This document shows positions 43,382 through 53,696 of a stretch of 64,000 nt of DNA, one piece after another. Source of the stretch: an uncultured Clostridia bacterium. Lineage in GTDB: Bacteria > Bacillota > Clostridia > Christensenellales > Borkfalkiaceae. Both the position numbers and the translations under genes were made by a program. The notes below the pieces were generated by a model. That model had not been told where the DNA came from. It did no database searches and worked only from the letters and a program-made list of their open reading frames with translations. Where the stretch lies: positions 1 to 64,000 of the forward strand of contig CATLBN010000001.1 in the NCBI GenBank assembly GCA_949878885.1, read 5' to 3'. Position 1 is the first letter of the stretch. The number at the start of each line of letters is the position of its first letter.

Positions 43382-45046
43382 TTATTCCTTGCAAAGCTCC
43401 GCGTGCTTTTGCGGAGTTACATATAAAGTTTTATAGTCGTTATAAACAACAAAACCCGCCGCCGACTTAGGCGGTTTTTTTACGTTTTTGCGCTTTGTGT
43501 AATCCACGGCTATTTTGCTGCCGCCGCGCCCGTCGGAATAATAGGCGCATATTTCCGCCGCGATTTGCAAAATTCTGCCGTCCGGCGTTTTGCCGCAGCA
43601 GGCAATAATTACGTGAGAGGAGTGGTAGGCTTTAGTATGCAGCCATATATCATCCGCATACGTGCTTTTTAAAAGTCTGTCGTTTTGCAAATTGTTACGG
43701 CCGGCTAAAATTTTAAATCCGCCGCAGTCAAAACTGCGGTAAGGCGTAACTTTTGCCGCTTTTTTCCCGTCTTTGCTTTCAGCTTTTATAAGTCCGCAAT
43801 TAATAAGTTCTTCCTGTGTTTCTTCAAGGTCCAAAACGTTTTCGGCGGCGCATATGTGCGAGTTTACGCTGTTTAAATAGTCTGCTTTTGCCTCGGTTTC
43901 GCGCTTTTGAACGGTAACGGAATCCAACGTGCGTTTTAATTTGGAATACTTTTTGTAATATCTTTGGGCGTTTTCCGCAGGAGAAAGCTTTTTATCTAAA
44001 ACAATGTTTATTTCTCCGCCGTTTTCGTCGTAATAATTTACTGTCTTAAAGCTTGTCATACCGCGTTCAATCGCATATATATTGGCGGTAATCAATTCTC
44101 CTTTAAGTTTTATAAGCTCCATATCGGTGCATTCCAAAAGTCTGTCGTTTATAATTGCAAGCCGCTTTTCAAGCTTTTTGCAAGCGGACAAAACGGCGCT
44201 TTGCAGCTTTCTTTTCAAGTTTATAAAAGCTTTTTCGCTGCAAACGTAAGCGTAATAAGCCGATTGCGCGCTTAAAAGCGTATTGTAAATTTGTTTGTTT
44301 TTTGCGGAGGAGCGCACTTTGAAATCTACGGGTTTTCCTTCTGCAAAAGTTACGCAAGGCTCGTATTGCTCCACAAATATATAACGGTTAACGTCGGTTG
44401 CCGTTAAATTTTCTCCGTAAAAGTCAACTATGTCAAGCGCGGTGGAGTAGGATATGCCCTTAACGTTTTCAGATATAAATTTAGCTTTGTCGCCGTAAGC
44501 GCCGTCGAACGCTTTTTTTAGTCGGTTAATATCGTCCGGAGCGGCTTTTTGCTGCGGTTCGGGCAGTTTGTATTTAGCGCCGGGGAATAAAACTCTCTTT
44601 GTGTTTTCGCCTATCGCAGAAGTTTTAAGCGCGCCTGCAATTATTCCGTCCGCGGTTAAAACAACGTTTGAATATTTACCCATTATCTCCGCGTACAGCC
44701 GCATATTAACGCGTTCGAATTCCGAAGTGCACAGCAAATCAAAGCAAATAATTCTTTCTCCGTCAACCTGAAAAACGTCAAGCACTTCGGCATTCTGCAA
44801 ATGCTTTCTCAAAAGCATACAAAATCCCGCGGCTGCTTTGGGCGCAGGCGTTTCGTTTTGAACTGCGTTAACGCGGCATCCGCTTGCGGCTGTGCAAATT
44901 TCAAGTTTAACCGAGCCGTTACGAGTGTATATAATAAATATCAGCAAATCTTTTTCCGGCTGAGTGATTTTTGAAATTTTACCGCCCGAAAGCAGCGATT
45001 TCAGCTCTTTGGAAATATATTTTATCGTAAACGCGTCCTGCGGCAT
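43382..45046 (-). CDS. rqcH: Ribosome quality control factor RqcH (NFACT family)
   Basis: A 554-aa protein. The NFACT-N domain starts DAFTIKYISKELKSLLSGGKISKI, a central coiled coil lies at ~260-400, and the NFACT-R (DUF814) domain at ~430-540 carries DIWLHTKAYHSSHVII. RqcH binds stalled 50S subunits and adds C-terminal alanine tails that mark the peptide for ClpXP, whose genes lie nearby. Older annotation calls this family fibronectin-binding protein A. The start is supported by AGGTTGG; it is divergent from tig. Confidence 0.93.
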   Translation of the reverse strand: MPQDAFTIKYISKELKSLLSGGKISKITQPEKDLLIFIIYTRNGSVKLEICTAASGCRVNAVQNETPAPKAAAGFCMLLRKHLQNAEVLDVFQVDGERIICFDLLCTSEFERVNMRLYAEIMGKYSNVVLTADGIIAGALKTSAIGENTKRVLFPGAKYKLPEPQQKAAPDDINRLKKAFDGAYGDKAKFISENVKGISYSTALDIVDFYGENLTATDVNRYIFVEQYEPCVTFAEGKPVDFKVRSSAKNKQIYNTLLSAQSAYYAYVCSEKAFINLKRKLQSAVLSACKKLEKRLAIINDRLLECTDMELIKLKGELITANIYAIERGMTSFKTVNYYDENGGEINIVLDKKLSPAENAQRYYKKYSKLKRTLDSVTVQKRETEAKADYLNSVNSHICAAENVLDLEETQEELINCGLIKAESKDGKKAAKVTPYRSFDCGGFKILAGRNNLQNDRLLKSTYADDIWLHTKAYHSSHVIIACCGKTPDGRILQIAAEICAYYSDGRGGSKIAVDYTKRKNVKKPPKSAAGFVVYNDYKTLYVTPQKHAELCKE

Positions 45047-45207
45047 AAAAAACCAACCTGTTTTTTAGCTGTATTATAGCTTAAAAATTTTCAAAAGTAA
45101 ATTTATTTGCCGCTTTAAATCGCTTTTCAAAAGCGTTCGGTTATGCTACAATATGCTTTGCATAATAATAAATTATCGGGGTGTTCCCGCAAAATCAGGA
45201 GAAATTT

Positions 45208-46554
45208 ATGAACTACACACAGGCAGTCGGAGAAAAGAGCACGGTTAAACTTACTATAAGCTTTACCGAAGAAGAATGGAAAGACGCTATTGCAAAAGCG
45301 TATAAAAAAACGCGCGCAAAATACGCCGTTCCCGGTTTCAGAAAAGGTAAAGCGCCTCAGCCCGTATTGGAAAATTATTACGGTAAGGGTTTGTTTTTCG
45401 AAGAAGCGTTAAATATTCTTTACGGCGAGCACTATTTTGAAATACTCGAAAAAGAAAAAGACAATTTTACGGCTGTAGGCGAACCTTCGGTTTCCGTAGA
45501 CGAAATAGAAGAAGGTAAGGGTGTAACCCTCGGCGCGGTAGTGCCCGTTAAACCCGACGTGGAAATAGAAGCTTATACAGGTTTAAAAATCAAAAAGTAT
45601 GAGTATAATGTTACCGATGCGGACGTTGAAAAAGAAGTTAAAAAGCTTTTGGAGCGCAATGCTAAAGCCGTTGAGGTAACCGACCGCGCGTGCGAAAACG
45701 GCGATACCGTTAATATAGATTTTTCAGGCAGCGTCGAAGGCGTAAAATTTGCCGGCGGCACGGCGGAAGGCTATGACCTTGTATTGGGCAGCGGCAGTTT
45801 TATCCCCGGTTTCGAAGCGCAGGTAGAAGGTATGAAAGTGGGAGAAAACAGAGATATAAACGTTAAGTTCCCCGAAGACTATCAATCCGACGAATTGCGC
45901 GGTAAAGACGCTAAGTTCGAAATAAAGCTTAATAAAATTACAGGCAAGGAACTTCCGGAACTTACCGACGAATACGTAAAGACTCACGGCGGCGCCGAAA
46001 CGGTTGAAGACTACAAAAAGTCCGCACGCGCACGTCTTGAAAAAAGCGCCGAAAACCGTTCGCGCGACGAAACGGAAAACAGCATAATAGAAGCTATAAG
46101 CGCAAAATCCAAAGCGGAAATACCCGACGCTATGATAGAAAGCGAAATAGACAGAATTGTTCAGGATTTCTCTTACAGACTTATGTATCAGGGTATCAAA
46201 CTCGAAGACTACGTTAAGTATATGGGTCAAACTATGGAACAGTTCCGCGCACAGTTTAAAGAGCAGGCTGAAAAGCGCGTAATGTCGCAGCTTATAATAG
46301 ATAAAATAGTAAAGACGGAAAAATTTACCGCCGAGGACAAAGAAGTTGAAGCAAAGATAGACGAGCAGGCCAAGTCCGTAGACAAAACGCTTGAAGAATA
46401 TAAAAAGAATATGGACCCCAGACAGCTCGACTATATTAAAAACGACGTTATCATTACAAAAATGTTCGATTTTTTAAAAGCAAACAACGAACTTTTTGCC
46501 GAAGATGCGGCGCCCGTTAAAAAAACGGCTAAAAAAACGACTAAAAATCAATAA
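45208..46554 (+). CDS. tig: Trigger factor
   Basis: A 448-aa ribosome-associated chaperone/prolyl isomerase. The N-terminal ribosome-binding domain contains GFRKGKAP, an FKBP-like domain covers ~150-240 (NGDTVNIDFSGSV...LGSGSFIPGFE), and the C-terminal arms end in a Lys-rich tail (VKKTAKKTTK). ATG 45208 follows CAGGAGA; a GTG at 45181 is rejected. A promoter-like TACAAT lies about 60 nt upstream. Confidence 0.96.
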   Translation: MNYTQAVGEKSTVKLTISFTEEEWKDAIAKAYKKTRAKYAVPGFRKGKAPQPVLENYYGKGLFFEEALNILYGEHYFEILEKEKDNFTAVGEPSVSVDEIEEGKGVTLGAVVPVKPDVEIEAYTGLKIKKYEYNVTDADVEKEVKKLLERNAKAVEVTDRACENGDTVNIDFSGSVEGVKFAGGTAEGYDLVLGSGSFIPGFEAQVEGMKVGENRDINVKFPEDYQSDELRGKDAKFEIKLNKITGKELPELTDEYVKTHGGAETVEDYKKSARARLEKSAENRSRDETENSIIEAISAKSKAEIPDAMIESEIDRIVQDFSYRLMYQGIKLEDYVKYMGQTMEQFRAQFKEQAEKRVMSQLIIDKIVKTEKFTAEDKEVEAKIDEQAKSVDKTLEEYKKNMDPRQLDYIKNDVIITKMFDFLKANNELFAEDAAPVKKTAKKTTKNQ

Positions 46555-46569
46555 ACGGAGAATAACTTT

Positions 46570-47160
46570 ATGGAACGCAGCGCACTTGTGCCCTATATAG
46601 TAGAACAGACTTCCCGCGGGGAGCGTTCGTACGATATTTACAGCAGACTTTTGGAGGACAGAATTATATTTTTGAGCGGCGAGATTGACGACGCGGTTGC
46701 AAACACCGTAGTGGCTCAGCTTATCTATCTCGAAGCAAAAGACCCTTCCAAAGATATTTCACTCTATATCAACAGCCCCGGCGGCTCGGTTTCGGCTGGC
46801 CTTGCAATTTACGATACTATGAATTACGTTAAATGCGACGTTTCCACAATTTGCATAGGTATGGCTGCGTCTATGGGCGCGTTCCTGTTATCCAGCGGTC
46901 AAAAGGGCAAACGCTACGCGCTTCCCAACAGTGAAATAATGATTCATCAGCCGTTGGGAGGAGCCCAGGGTCAGGCAAGCGATATTAAAATCGCGGCGGA
47001 ACATATTTTAAAAACCAAGCATAAACTCAACTCAATACTTGCGCAGAATTCGGGCAAACCGCTTGCCGAAATCGAACGCGACACCGACAGAGATAATTAT
47101 CTGTCCGCGCAGGAAGCATTGGATTACGGGCTTATAGATAAGGTTTTTTATAAAAGATAA
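46570..47160 (+). CDS. clpP: ATP-dependent Clp protease proteolytic subunit
   Basis: A 196-aa protein. The catalytic triad is visible: S101 in GMAASMGA, H126 in MIHQPLGG and an Asp in the RDTDRDNY segment. It forms the tetradecameric protease chamber with ClpX, encoded next. GGAG precedes the start, 15 nt after tig. Confidence 0.97.
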   Translation: MERSALVPYIVEQTSRGERSYDIYSRLLEDRIIFLSGEIDDAVANTVVAQLIYLEAKDPSKDISLYINSPGGSVSAGLAIYDTMNYVKCDVSTICIGMAASMGAFLLSSGQKGKRYALPNSEIMIHQPLGGAQGQASDIKIAAEHILKTKHKLNSILAQNSGKPLAEIERDTDRDNYLSAQEALDYGLIDKVFYKR

Positions 47161-47190
47161 TTTATTGTAACTAATTTTCAGAGGTGTTTT

Positions 47191-48414
47191 TTGAAAGAAA
47201 GAAAGTATTGCTCTTTTTGCGGCAAAACCGAAGATTTGGTAAAAAAACTTATAACGGGAAAAAACGGCGCCTGCATTTGCGACGAATGTATTGAAATTTG
47301 CGGAGATATGGTAAGAGAAACCGAAGAAAACGTTGAAACTCCGGTTCCTCTTAAAACCCCAGCCGAAATAAAAGAGGAACTCGATAAATATATCGTAGGT
47401 CAGCACGAGGCAAAAAAAGTGCTTTCCGTTGCGGTTTATAATCATTACAAGCGTATTAATCATATTGCGGAAAACGCAGGCGACGGCGAAGTTGAAATAG
47501 AAAAAAGCAATATTCTTTTATTGGGACCCACGGGCTGCGGTAAAACGCTGCTTGCGCGTACTCTTGCAAAAATACTCAACGTTCCGTTTGCGTCATCCGA
47601 CGCTACAACGCTTACCGAAGCCGGTTACGTAGGCGAAGACGTTGAAAATATACTTTTAAAATTAATTCAAAATGCCGACTACGACGTGCAGAAGGCGCAG
47701 CGCGGTATAATTTATATAGACGAAATAGATAAAATTGCAAGAAAAAGCGAAAACGTATCCATTACCCGCGACGTTTCGGGCGAGGGCGTGCAGCAGGCGC
47801 TTTTAAAAATAATCGAAAGCACGGTTGCAAACGTTCCTCCGCAGGGCGGCAGAAAGCATCCCCAGCAGGAATGTTTAAGACTTGATACCACCAATATACT
47901 TTTTATTTGCGGCGGCGCGTTTGTTGGGTTGGATAAAATTGTGCAAAAGCGCAGGGACGATACAACTTTGGGATTCGGCGGCAACGTAAAAGAAAACGAA
48001 GAAAACGTTTACGAAATGCTGTCCGACGTAAAACCTCAGGATTTAACCAAATTCGGACTCATTCCCGAATTCGTAGGCAGAATACCCATTGTCGTAAGTT
48101 TACATCCGTTAAATGAAGACGCGCTTGTAAATATTTTAACCCAGCCAAAAAACGCTATAATAAAGCAGTATCAAAAGCTTATAGCAATGGACGGGGTTAA
48201 ACTTACCGTAGAGGACGGCGCGGTACGCGAAATAGCCAATACCGCAATCCGTTTAAAAACGGGCGCCAGAGGGCTTAGAACTATAATAGAAAGTTTTATG
48301 ACCTCGGTTATGTATAAAATCCCTTCGGAAAAGAACGTAGAAGAAGTTATAGTTACGCGTGAGTGCGTAACCGATAAAGCCGAACCTAAAATTGTATATA
48401 AGCGGTCGGCATAA
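47191..48414 (+). CDS. clpX: ATP-dependent Clp protease ATPase subunit ClpX
   Basis: A 407-aa AAA+ unfoldase starting at TTG 47191 (AGAGGTG upstream). The N-terminal zinc finger uses C7, C10, C30 and C33. It has Walker A GPTGCGKT, Walker [10 protein letters not shown] and sensor-2 region GARGLR. It unfolds substrates for ClpP, including SsrA- and Ala-tail-marked peptides. Confidence 0.97.
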   Translation: MKERKYCSFCGKTEDLVKKLITGKNGACICDECIEICGDMVRETEENVETPVPLKTPAEIKEELDKYIVGQHEAKKVLSVAVYNHYKRINHIAENAGDGEVEIEKSNILLLGPTGCGKTLLARTLAKILNVPFASSDATTLTEAGYVGEDVENILLKLIQNADYDVQKAQRGIIYIDEIDKIARKSENVSITRDVSGEGVQQALLKIIESTVANVPPQGGRKHPQQECLRLDTTNILFICGGAFVGLDKIVQKRRDDTTLGFGGNVKENEENVYEMLSDVKPQDLTKFGLIPEFVGRIPIVVSLHPLNEDALVNILTQPKNAIIKQYQKLIAMDGVKLTVEDGAVREIANTAIRLKTGARGLRTIIESFMTSVMYKIPSEKNVEEVIVTRECVTDKAEPKIVYKRSA

Positions 48415-48436
48415 AACTTTTTATACAGAATACGCG

Positions 48437-48465
48437 GCGCCTTCCCTGTAATTTTGGGAAGGCGC
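48437..48465 (+). other. Stable hairpin between clpX and lon
   Basis: GCGCCTTCCC/GGGAAGGCGC, 10-bp stem with 9-nt loop, no T tract after it. It could be a processing or stability element or a weak attenuator between clpX and lon. Confidence 0.5.
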
Positions 48466-48490
48466 ACTAATAAATATAAAAGGAAATCTT

Positions 48491-50809
48491 ATGGCAAGAA
48501 ACATACCTCAGCGATTGCCCGTTGTGGCTTTACGGGGCAGAGTGCTGTTCCCCGATACAACTGTAAGTTTCGACGTAGGCAGGCAGATTTCGCTTGGCGC
48601 CGTTAAAGCGGCGTCGGCGGCGGATTCGCGTTTTTTGGTGCTTACTCAAAAGAACGCCGAAGATACCGACGTTACGCCCGACAGCGTTTATGCGGTGGGC
48701 ACGGTAGTACTTATAAAACAAATAGCAAGGCTTCCGGGCGGCGGAGTGCGCACCACGGTAGAAGGATTAATGCGTGCGGCAGTGCGTTCCGTTGAAGCGG
48801 AAAACGGCGTTTTGTTTGCCGAAATAGACGAGCTTAAACCTATTCACGGCGAAAAATCGCTGGAAGAAGCTTATTTTAGAACGGCTAAAGATATTGTTAA
48901 AGAAATCTGCGCAACCGAAAGCAGAATAAACAAGGAAGCGGCTGCGCTTTTGGACAAGTGCGCATCTGCGGATTCGTTTGTTAATATTGCCGCGGCAAGT
49001 CTTCCCGTAAAAACGGAAACCAAGCAGTCGGTATTGGAATGCGTGCGCGTTGTAGACAGGCTTAGAATGCTTGACAAAATTTTAAACGACGAGTTGGAGA
49101 TTATGCGGCTTGAACGCAAAATCAACGCTATGGTGCGCACCAACATAGATAAAAACCAAAAAGAATATTATTTGAGAGAACAGCTTAAAGCCATTCACAC
49201 CGAACTCGGCGACGAGGGCGAGGAGCACGACGAGCTTGAAAATAAAATAAAAGAAAAAGGTATGCCCAAAGAGGTGGAAGAAAAAGCTTTGAAAGAGCTT
49301 TCAAGAATGTCGCGTATGCAGTCGTCTTCCCCAGATTACAACGTTTTGAGAATTTATATAGATTGGCTTTTGGAACTGCCTTGGAACCAAAATACCGAGG
49401 ACACGGAAGAACTTAAAGCGGCTGTAAAAATACTTAACGAAGACCATTACGGTTTAGAAAAAATAAAGCAGAGAATAACCGAATATCTTGCGGTGTTAAA
49501 ACTTACAGGCGGACTGAACGCGCCGATTTTATGCTTGGTAGGTCCTCCCGGAGTCGGCAAAACTTCTATCGCGGAATCCATAGCGCGTTCGCTGGGCAGA
49601 AAATTCGTAAGAATGAGCTTGGGCGGAGTAAAAGACGAAGCCGAAATCCGCGGACACCGTAAAACGTATATAGGCGCGCTGCCCGGCAGAATTATAGCAG
49701 GCATTAAAAACGCAGGGTCTTCAAATCCCGTTTTTCTGCTTGACGAAATAGATAAGCTTGCTTCCGATATGCGCGGCGACCCTGCAAGCGCGCTTTTGGA
49801 AGTGTTGGACCCCGCGCAGAACGCGACCTTCCGCGACAGGTATTTGGAAGTGCCGTACGATTTAAGCAAGGTGCTGTTTATAACCACCGCAAACGGTTTG
49901 GATACCGTACCGCGTCCGCTTTTGGACAGAATGGAGGTTATAGAACTCGGCGGTTACACCGCCGAAGAAAAACGGGAAATAGCAAAGCGTTACCTTGTTC
50001 CCAAAAAGCGATCAATAAACGGTTTGGAAGCTTCTCAGCTTACGTTTGAAGACGCGGCTTTGGATGAAATTATTACAGGCTACACACTTGAAGCAGGCGT
50101 AAGAAATTTGGAACGCGAAATAGACGCGGTTTGCCGTAAAGCTGCAGTAAAGCTTGCCGACGGCGAAGCTCACAAAATGCGCGTAACGGTTAAAAGCGTG
50201 CACGAATATCTCGGCGCGCGCAAATATGACAGAGACGCTTCGCTTGATTGCGACGAAATAGGCGCGGCAACGGGGCTTGCTTGGACGGCGGTAGGCGGAA
50301 CCACGCTTACTATAGAAGTTTCGGCAATGAGCGGAAAGGGCGATATTCTGCTTACGGGCAAGCTGGGCGACGTTATGAAAGAAAGCGCACGCGCGGCTAT
50401 AAGCTATATACGTTCCAACGGCGAAAAATACGGACTTGAAAGCAAAGTGTTCGAAACAACGGATATTCATATACACGTACCCGAAGGCGCAACGCCTAAG
50501 GACGGACCGAGCGCAGGTATTACAATGGCGTGCGCAATACTTTCGGAACTTACCCAAAAACCCGTTAAAAAGAGCGTGGCAATGACGGGGGAAATAACGC
50601 TCAGGGGCAAGGTGCTGCCTATAGGCGGTTTAAAAGAAAAGGCCCTTGCCGCTTATCGCGTGGGCGTTAAAGACGTAATTATACCCGCCGACAACAAACG
50701 CGATTTGGACGAAATCCCAGAAACCGTGCGCGAACAGATTAATTTTATACCAGTTAGCGACGTGTCCGCGGTATTCGAAACGGCAATTATCGGTATTACA
50801 AATGCTTAA
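48491..50809 (+). CDS. lon: ATP-dependent protease Lon
   Basis: A 772-aa protein with N-terminal LAN domain (~8-200), AAA+ module with Walker A GPPGVGKT (~352-359) and Walker B FLLDEIDK, and C-terminal serine protease with the nucleophile in [10 protein letters not shown] and the catalytic Lys in the following [10 protein letters not shown] helix. Length is typical. AAAGGAAA precedes the ATG. It overlaps engB by 8 nt. Confidence 0.97.
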   Translation: MARNIPQRLPVVALRGRVLFPDTTVSFDVGRQISLGAVKAASAADSRFLVLTQKNAEDTDVTPDSVYAVGTVVLIKQIARLPGGGVRTTVEGLMRAAVRSVEAENGVLFAEIDELKPIHGEKSLEEAYFRTAKDIVKEICATESRINKEAAALLDKCASADSFVNIAAASLPVKTETKQSVLECVRVVDRLRMLDKILNDELEIMRLERKINAMVRTNIDKNQKEYYLREQLKAIHTELGDEGEEHDELENKIKEKGMPKEVEEKALKELSRMSRMQSSSPDYNVLRIYIDWLLELPWNQNTEDTEELKAAVKILNEDHYGLEKIKQRITEYLAVLKLTGGLNAPILCLVGPPGVGKTSIAESIARSLGRKFVRMSLGGVKDEAEIRGHRKTYIGALPGRIIAGIKNAGSSNPVFLLDEIDKLASDMRGDPASALLEVLDPAQNATFRDRYLEVPYDLSKVLFITTANGLDTVPRPLLDRMEVIELGGYTAEEKREIAKRYLVPKKRSINGLEASQLTFEDAALDEIITGYTLEAGVRNLEREIDAVCRKAAVKLADGEAHKMRVTVKSVHEYLGARKYDRDASLDCDEIGAATGLAWTAVGGTTLTIEVSAMSGKGDILLTGKLGDVMKESARAAISYIRSNGEKYGLESKVFETTDIHIHVPEGATPKDGPSAGITMACAILSELTQKPVKKSVAMTGEITLRGKVLPIGGLKEKALAAYRVGVKDVIIPADNKRDLDEIPETVREQINFIPVSDVSAVFETAIIGITNA

Positions 50810-51401
50810 AATTACAAACGCCGAATTTATTACAAGCGCGGCTTCTCCGTCGCAGTTTATAAAAAGCGAAAAACCTATTATTGCCGTATGCGGTAAATCC
50901 AACGTAGGAAAATCGAGTTTTATTAATATGCTTGCAAACCGTAAAAAACTTGCAAAAGTTTCAAAAGACCCCGGTAGAACGCGCCTTGTAAATTACTTCG
51001 ACTTCGGGGAATTTATTCTTGCGGATTTGCCCGGTTACGGCTTTGCGCGCGTTTCAAAACAAGAAAAACAAAAATGGGCTAAACTTTTAGACGTGTTTTT
51101 TGCGGATAAATCCAATGCCTGCCACGTTTTGGCGCTTGCGGATATCCGTCATCTGCCCACAGCCGACGACAGACAGATGATAGATTTTTTATATTATAAT
51201 CTTTTGCCGTTTACGGTAATAGCCACAAAAGCGGACAAAGTTTCCAAGGCGCAGGCGGCAAAGGGCGTAAAAGATATAGCGGCTGAATATAAGTGCGGCG
51301 CAGATAACGTTATTGCAACTTCCGCCCAAACGCGTTTCGGTTTGGAAAGGGTGCTTGAAGTTATAGAAGGCGTTATAACGAGAGGTAGCGCAGATGATTG
51401 A
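50802..51401 (+). CDS. engB: Ribosome biogenesis GTPase EngB (YsxC/YihA)
   Basis: A 199-aa GTPase with G1 GKSNVGKSS, G3 DLPGYG and G4 TKADK. EngB is needed for late 50S assembly. The order lon-engB is conserved in Firmicutes. Overlaps of 8 nt with lon and with the next gene indicate coupling. Confidence 0.96.
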   Translation: MLKITNAEFITSAASPSQFIKSEKPIIAVCGKSNVGKSSFINMLANRKKLAKVSKDPGRTRLVNYFDFGEFILADLPGYGFARVSKQEKQKWAKLLDVFFADKSNACHVLALADIRHLPTADDRQMIDFLYYNLLPFTVIATKADKVSKAQAAKGVKDIAAEYKCGADNVIATSAQTRFGLERVLEVIEGVITRGSADD

Positions 51402-52116
51402 ATTTTTACAAACTTCCGCAGGTAAAGCTTTTTTCGGCGTTTTAATAGCCGCAATTATAACTGTTATTATAGATTTGAATTACAGGCTTTTTACAAAGGT
51501 TGTATTGGATTTTTTAATTGCGCTTTCTGCGGTTTTATTACTTTCGCCTGTTTTGGCGGTTTGCGCAATAATATCCAAACGCCGCGCGTCGGCTGTTACG
51601 GAAAAAACCGCTTACTTGGGCTATAAAGGCAAAATTATTTATTTAAGCTCTTTTGCGGGTATTAATAACCGTTTAAAATATCTCCCTCGGCTTTTTAACG
51701 TGCTTTCGGGTAAATTAAGTTTTGTAGGCGTTAAACCAATGCGGCTTTCAGACGGCGCGTTTATGGACGATAACAGTATGGAGCGTTTTAACGCCCGTCC
51801 CGGAATTGTCTGTTCGCTTGCGCTTAACGGCTTTGAAGAAATGACATACGAAGAATCGTTCGGTTTGGATATACGCTACGTAAAGCGCAGAGAGCTGTTT
51901 ACTGATATTTTTATATTGATTAAACGCGCGGTTACGGCAGTCCGCGGCGAAAGCGCGGCATTTTTGGGCGAAACTGCAAAAAAAAGTTATTCGCAGATTT
52001 TGCTTGAACGCGGCGCGGTTACGCAGTCTGATATAAAACGTGCCGAAGCTCTTGCGGCGGAGGCTGTGGAAGAAAGCGAAAAGCGCGCCAATATTTTAAA
52101 GGAAAAGTATAATTAG
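51394..52116 (+). CDS. Bacterial sugar transferase homologue lacking the catalytic Asp-Glu dyad
   Basis: A 240-aa protein. The family pattern of polyprenyl-phosphate glycosyl-1-phosphate transferases (WcaJ/PglC) is clear: a membrane helix before VVLDFLIALSAVLLLSPVLAV, then LPRLFNVLSGKLSFVGVKPM, ARPGIVCSLALNG and LDIRYVKRREL. In the place of the conserved L-D-E-L-P-Q-L, which holds the catalytic Asp-Glu, this protein has L-K-Y-L-P-R-L. It is therefore probably inactive as a transferase or does something else. An extra helical C-terminal tail (~205-240) is charged. It overlaps engB. Confidence 0.8.
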   Translation: MIEFLQTSAGKAFFGVLIAAIITVIIDLNYRLFTKVVLDFLIALSAVLLLSPVLAVCAIISKRRASAVTEKTAYLGYKGKIIYLSSFAGINNRLKYLPRLFNVLSGKLSFVGVKPMRLSDGAFMDDNSMERFNARPGIVCSLALNGFEEMTYEESFGLDIRYVKRRELFTDIFILIKRAVTAVRGESAAFLGETAKKSYSQILLERGAVTQSDIKRAEALAAEAVEESEKRANILKEKYN

Positions 52117-52152
52117 CGTTTGCCGCGCCATACTTATAACAAGGAGAAAAGT

Positions 52153-52392
52153 ATGGTTATAGCAAACATCATATCTTACGTGTTGGTTCTGCTCGGCGCG
52201 GTAAACTGGGGGCTTTACGGATTTTTCGATTTCAACCTTGTAGGTTGGATATTCCAAGGATCCCGTTCCGTAGGTGCGATAATAGTTTACGCAATTATCA
52301 CGCTTGCCGCTGTATGGCTTATAATTTCGCCTATAATAAGCGGACACGGTCTGCGCCTCAGAATGCGCGAACAAGCTGCGGAAAATCACTGA
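52153..52392 (+). CDS. DUF378-family small membrane protein
   Basis: A 79-aa protein with two TM helices and the family pattern LVLLGAVNWGLYGFFDFNLVGWIF. ATG 52153 follows AAGGAG; a TTG at 52120 is rejected. Function of the family is unknown. Confidence 0.88.
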   Translation: MVIANIISYVLVLLGAVNWGLYGFFDFNLVGWIFQGSRSVGAIIVYAIITLAAVWLIISPIISGHGLRLRMREQAAENH

Positions 52393-52401
52393 AAGAAAAG
52401 T

Positions 52402-52443
52402 ACGGCGCAGAGCATTAAAGCTCTGCGCCGTCTGATTTTTTTA
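52402..52443 (+). terminator. Terminator of the clp/lon/engB segment
   Basis: ACGGCGCAGAGC/GCTCTGCGCCGT with an ATTAAA loop, then T7 after 5 nt. Confidence 0.85.
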
Positions 52444-52461
52444 TTAAATTTGCCAAGTTAA

Positions 52462-52490
52462 TTGCAATATTTATTTGTGTGTGCTACAAT
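52462..52490 (+). promoter_or_regulatory. Promoter of the hydrolase/ATP-grasp operon
   Basis: TTGCAA (52462-52467), 17-bp spacer, TACAAT (52485-52490), 31 nt before the first ATG. Confidence 0.65.
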
Positions 52491-52521
52491 TAGCAGGAAA
52501 TAAATTTTTAAGGCTTAAATA

Positions 52522-53682
52522 ATGTCAAAATGGGTAACCGTATGGGGTAACGCGGCTTCTATAGCCGAACGCCGCCCCGAAACTTACGCTAAAGATATAA
52601 CTCTGCGCTATCCTATAACCTGCGCTTTCGGCGGCAGCAAAATAAGGCTTCATTTTTCCAATTTCTGCGGTACGGAGCCCGTAACTTTAAGCAAAGTTTC
52701 GGTTGCAATTGCCGTTTCGGACAGAGAAATAAACTTAAAAGACGCTTCTTTGGTAACGTTTAACGGTAAAGAACGCGTAACAATTCACGCAGGGGAAGAA
52801 ATTTTTTCCGACGAAATTACGTTTAAGGTTAAGCCTAACGACAAAGTTTCCGTAAGCGTTTATTTAAAAGATTTTACGCTTATGCGTTCTGCCGTTGTAA
52901 TAACGGGTCCTCTTTCAAAAGGCTTTTTTTCTTTGGGAGACTGCGTGTTTTCTTCGGTTTTACCGCTTAATACAACGCGCACAACGCAAACTTTTTATTT
53001 TTTGACAGGCTTTGACGTGCTTACGTCAAACGATAACCGCGCAGTAATATTATACGGAGATTCCATAACCGCGCAAAGCTGGGCGGATTGGCTTTCTTTA
53101 AAGTGTATGTCCGACCCTTACAACAAAACCGCCGTAGTTCGCCGCGCTGCAAGCGGAACGCGCGTGTTAAGGCAGTACAGCTGCATAACGTACGAAAGCT
53201 ACGGTTTAAAAGGCGAAAATCGTTTTTTGCGTGAAATTTCCGCGGTCAGCGGAGCGGACACTGTAATAATACAGCAGGGAATAAACGATATTATTCATCC
53301 CGTAGGTACCGAAGTTAATCCGTTCCGACCTATGTCGGATTTGCCGACGGCCGAACAGCTTATTGCAGGTATAGAAAATTACGCCCGTATTGCAGAAAGC
53401 TTGGGATTAAAAGTGTTTTTTGGTACGTTGCTGCCTATATACGGATGGCGGACTTATGCGCCGTTCCGCGAGCAGTTAAAGGAACAGGTAAACGAAAAAC
53501 TCAGAACGCTGCGCGGCGAAGAAAACTGTATGGATTTTGAAAAAGCGTTGCGTTCGGATAAAAATCCGTATGCGTTTAAAGAAGGATTTGACAGCGGCGA
53601 CCATCTCCATCCGTCGGAGGACGCTTACAAGGCAATGGCAGAGCTTGCTTTTTCGGTATTAAATAAAAACAATAATATATAA
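52522..53682 (+). CDS. SGNH/GDSL-family hydrolase
   Basis: A 386-aa protein. An N-terminal beta domain (~1-165) is followed by an SGNH core with ILYGDSITAQ (Ser), the block III-like QQGINDI and the Asp-His motif SGDHLHPSEDAY. There is no signal peptide, so it acts in the cytoplasm, probably as an esterase or deacetylase. It heads a four-gene operon; the ribosome-binding site is weak. Confidence 0.88.
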   Translation: MSKWVTVWGNAASIAERRPETYAKDITLRYPITCAFGGSKIRLHFSNFCGTEPVTLSKVSVAIAVSDREINLKDASLVTFNGKERVTIHAGEEIFSDEITFKVKPNDKVSVSVYLKDFTLMRSAVVITGPLSKGFFSLGDCVFSSVLPLNTTRTTQTFYFLTGFDVLTSNDNRAVILYGDSITAQSWADWLSLKCMSDPYNKTAVVRRAASGTRVLRQYSCITYESYGLKGENRFLREISAVSGADTVIIQQGINDIIHPVGTEVNPFRPMSDLPTAEQLIAGIENYARIAESLGLKVFFGTLLPIYGWRTYAPFREQLKEQVNEKLRTLRGEENCMDFEKALRSDKNPYAFKEGFDSGDHLHPSEDAYKAMAELAFSVLNKNNNI

Positions 53683-53696
53683 TAAGGAATAACAGT

